A stretch of DNA of 64,000 nucleotides, taken from assembly GCA_902558395.1 (NCBI GenBank), contig CACEDS010000003.1:186001-250000 (forward strand). The letters are read 5' to 3'. Positions within the stretch are counted from its first letter, which is position 1; every line of letters begins with the position of its first letter. Both the position numbers and the translations under genes were made by a program. Under the pieces are notes generated by a model. That model ran no database searches. It saw only the letters and a list, made by a program, of their open reading frames with translations, and was not told where the DNA came from. This document shows, piece by piece, positions 63,243 through 64,000 of the stretch. Origin of the DNA: an uncultured SAR86 cluster bacterium. Its GTDB lineage: Bacteria > Pseudomonadota > Gammaproteobacteria > Magnimaribacterales > D2472.

Positions 63243-64000
63243 ACAGTATTATTTGATATAAATTCTTGGGCTTTTTCAGTTATAAGTTTTTTTCTTTCAG
63301 GGTTAATCTTATTTAATGCATTTACCATAAGGGATAATCGGGGGTTTGTTTTAAAGAAATTAATATTCTTTTCAATAAAATTCCAATACAACCCATCAAC
63401 AACATCACACCAATCACCTTTTTTATAATTAGACATTCTTAGCATGTAACTTGAACCACAAATATAAGGTTTTGTTGAAAAGATACCACCATCAGCAAAA
63501 GTGCCCATTCCATAGACATTTGGTACCATAACCCAGTCAGCAGTATCTACATACATTTCCATAAACCACTTATGAATATTGTTAGGATCAATACCAGACA
63601 AATTCATCAAATTAGAAATTATCATTAACCTATTAATGTGATGCGTATAGCCTAACTCGATTGATTCTTTTATTGCTCCGTCAAGAGGTGGAATGCCAGT
63701 TTCACCTTTATACCAAGATTCAGTAAGATCTTTTTTGTGATTCCAAAAATTCTGTTGTTTGTACTGGGGCATATTGTCCCAATAAACACCCATAATAAAT
63801 TCTCTCCAGCCTAAAACTTGACGAATAAAACCTTCAACCGAATTTAGAGGAATCAATTCATTTGATTCTTGATATTTTTTTTCAACAATCTGAATACAAT
63901 TTAAAGGATCTAGAAGCCCAGCATTAAAATAGGGTGAAAGAAGTGAATGAAACATAAATGCATTTTCTTTGTTTATAGCGTCTTGAAATGCCCCATAATT
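63239..64000 (-). CDS. Photolyase/cryptochrome-related flavoprotein (FeS-BCP type), C-terminal part
   Basis: The frame is open to the window edge: about 15 residues before the first Met (NYGAFQDAINKENAF) fit the family, so the N-terminal half lies outside. The FAD-binding domain shows LFHSLLSPYF-like FHSLLSPYFNAGLLDP, VEGFIRQVLGWREFIMGVYW, HINRLMIISNLMNLSGIDP, and WVMVPNVYGMGTFADGG, all typical of deoxyribodipyrimidine-photolyase-related proteins (6-4 photolyase PhrB group). The Cys region near the end is YKKGDWCDVVDGLYW instead of the usual HCxxC...C pattern, so the full iron-sulfur ligand set is not visible. Likely light-driven DNA repair. Confidence 0.9.
   Translation of the reverse strand, partial: NYGAFQDAINKENAFMFHSLLSPYFNAGLLDPLNCIQIVEKKYQESNELIPLNSVEGFIRQVLGWREFIMGVYWDNMPQYKQQNFWNHKKDLTESWYKGETGIPPLDGAIKESIELGYTHHINRLMIISNLMNLSGIDPNNIHKWFMEMYVDTADWVMVPNVYGMGTFADGGIFSTKPYICGSSYMLRMSNYKKGDWCDVVDGLYWNFIEKNINFFKTNPRLSLMVNALNKINPERKKLITEKAQEFISNNTV

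Noticed and set aside
1..64000. CRISPR arrays, insertion sequences, prophage genes, tRNAs
   Set aside because: No regularly spaced repeats, transposase, phage structural motifs or tRNA cloverleaf sequences were found; the only long exact repeat is inside aceF.

Overview
The window is a gene-dense, AT-rich stretch (roughly one third G+C by eye) from a marine-type gammaproteobacterium. The gene order lon-hupB-ppiD and the divergent block mltD-gloB / rnhA-dnaQ are gammaproteobacterial. The very short or overlapping gene junctions, three large TonB-dependent receptors (TBDTs) without SusD partners, sodium-coupled transporters and a HexR-type regulator all suggest a streamlined surface-ocean lineage such as SAR86. 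The lineage name is inference; no rRNA or other formal marker is present.

Layout. 1-7620: the 3' part of lon, hupB, ppiD and an oligopeptide importer oppABC (no ATPase genes here). 7617-12437: mltD and gloB on the minus strand, then rnhA, dnaQ and gltX on the plus strand. 12409-21138: a LysR regulator, a TBDT, a DASS-type dicarboxylate/Na+ symporter, gamma-glutamyltransferase and an M20D amidohydrolase, which look like one uptake-and-degradation locus for a gamma-glutamyl or acyl-glutamate type substrate. 21157-26938: a methyltransferase, fabI, an orphan Oar-like TBDT and a bacterial indoleamine 2,3-dioxygenase. 26939-27296: the only long gap; it holds a strong promoter, about 220 nt of structured unidentified RNA and an intrinsic terminator. 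27297-30563: the sodium-pumping oxaloacetate decarboxylase oadGAB. 30705-33909: gap, pyk and pgl.

34129-60961 is the heart of the window. A TBDT with SapC-like and cupin partners is followed by hexR (opposite strand) and then by an almost gapless plus-strand run: aceE, aceF, zwf, edd, eda, an SSS sugar/Na+ symporter, a GH3 lipoprotein, glucokinase, a large GH149-like beta-1,3-glucan phosphorylase, a GH17 lipoprotein, an exported clan GH-A hydrolase, a GPH-type oligosaccharide symporter and a second, cytoplasmic GH17. Together with pgl, gap and pyk it encodes most of a route from an algal beta-1,3-glucan such as laminarin to acetyl-CoA: outer-membrane import, periplasmic trimming, symport, phosphorolysis and phosphorylation, Entner-Doudoroff breakdown and pyruvate dehydrogenase. 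Phosphoglucomutase, enolase/phosphoglycerate steps and lipoamide dehydrogenase must be encoded elsewhere. Three 15-bp TGTAA-N5-TTACA-type palindromes, matching the known HexR operator, lie before gap, before the TBDT and between hexR and aceE, so the pieces are probably co-regulated by the Entner-Doudoroff intermediate KDPG.

61024-64000: ribosomal protein bL33, a CinA-like/adenylyltransferase fusion, an exported alpha/beta hydrolase and the C-terminal part of a photolyase-related flavoprotein that runs off the window. No tRNA, rRNA, CRISPR array, insertion sequence or phage gene was seen.
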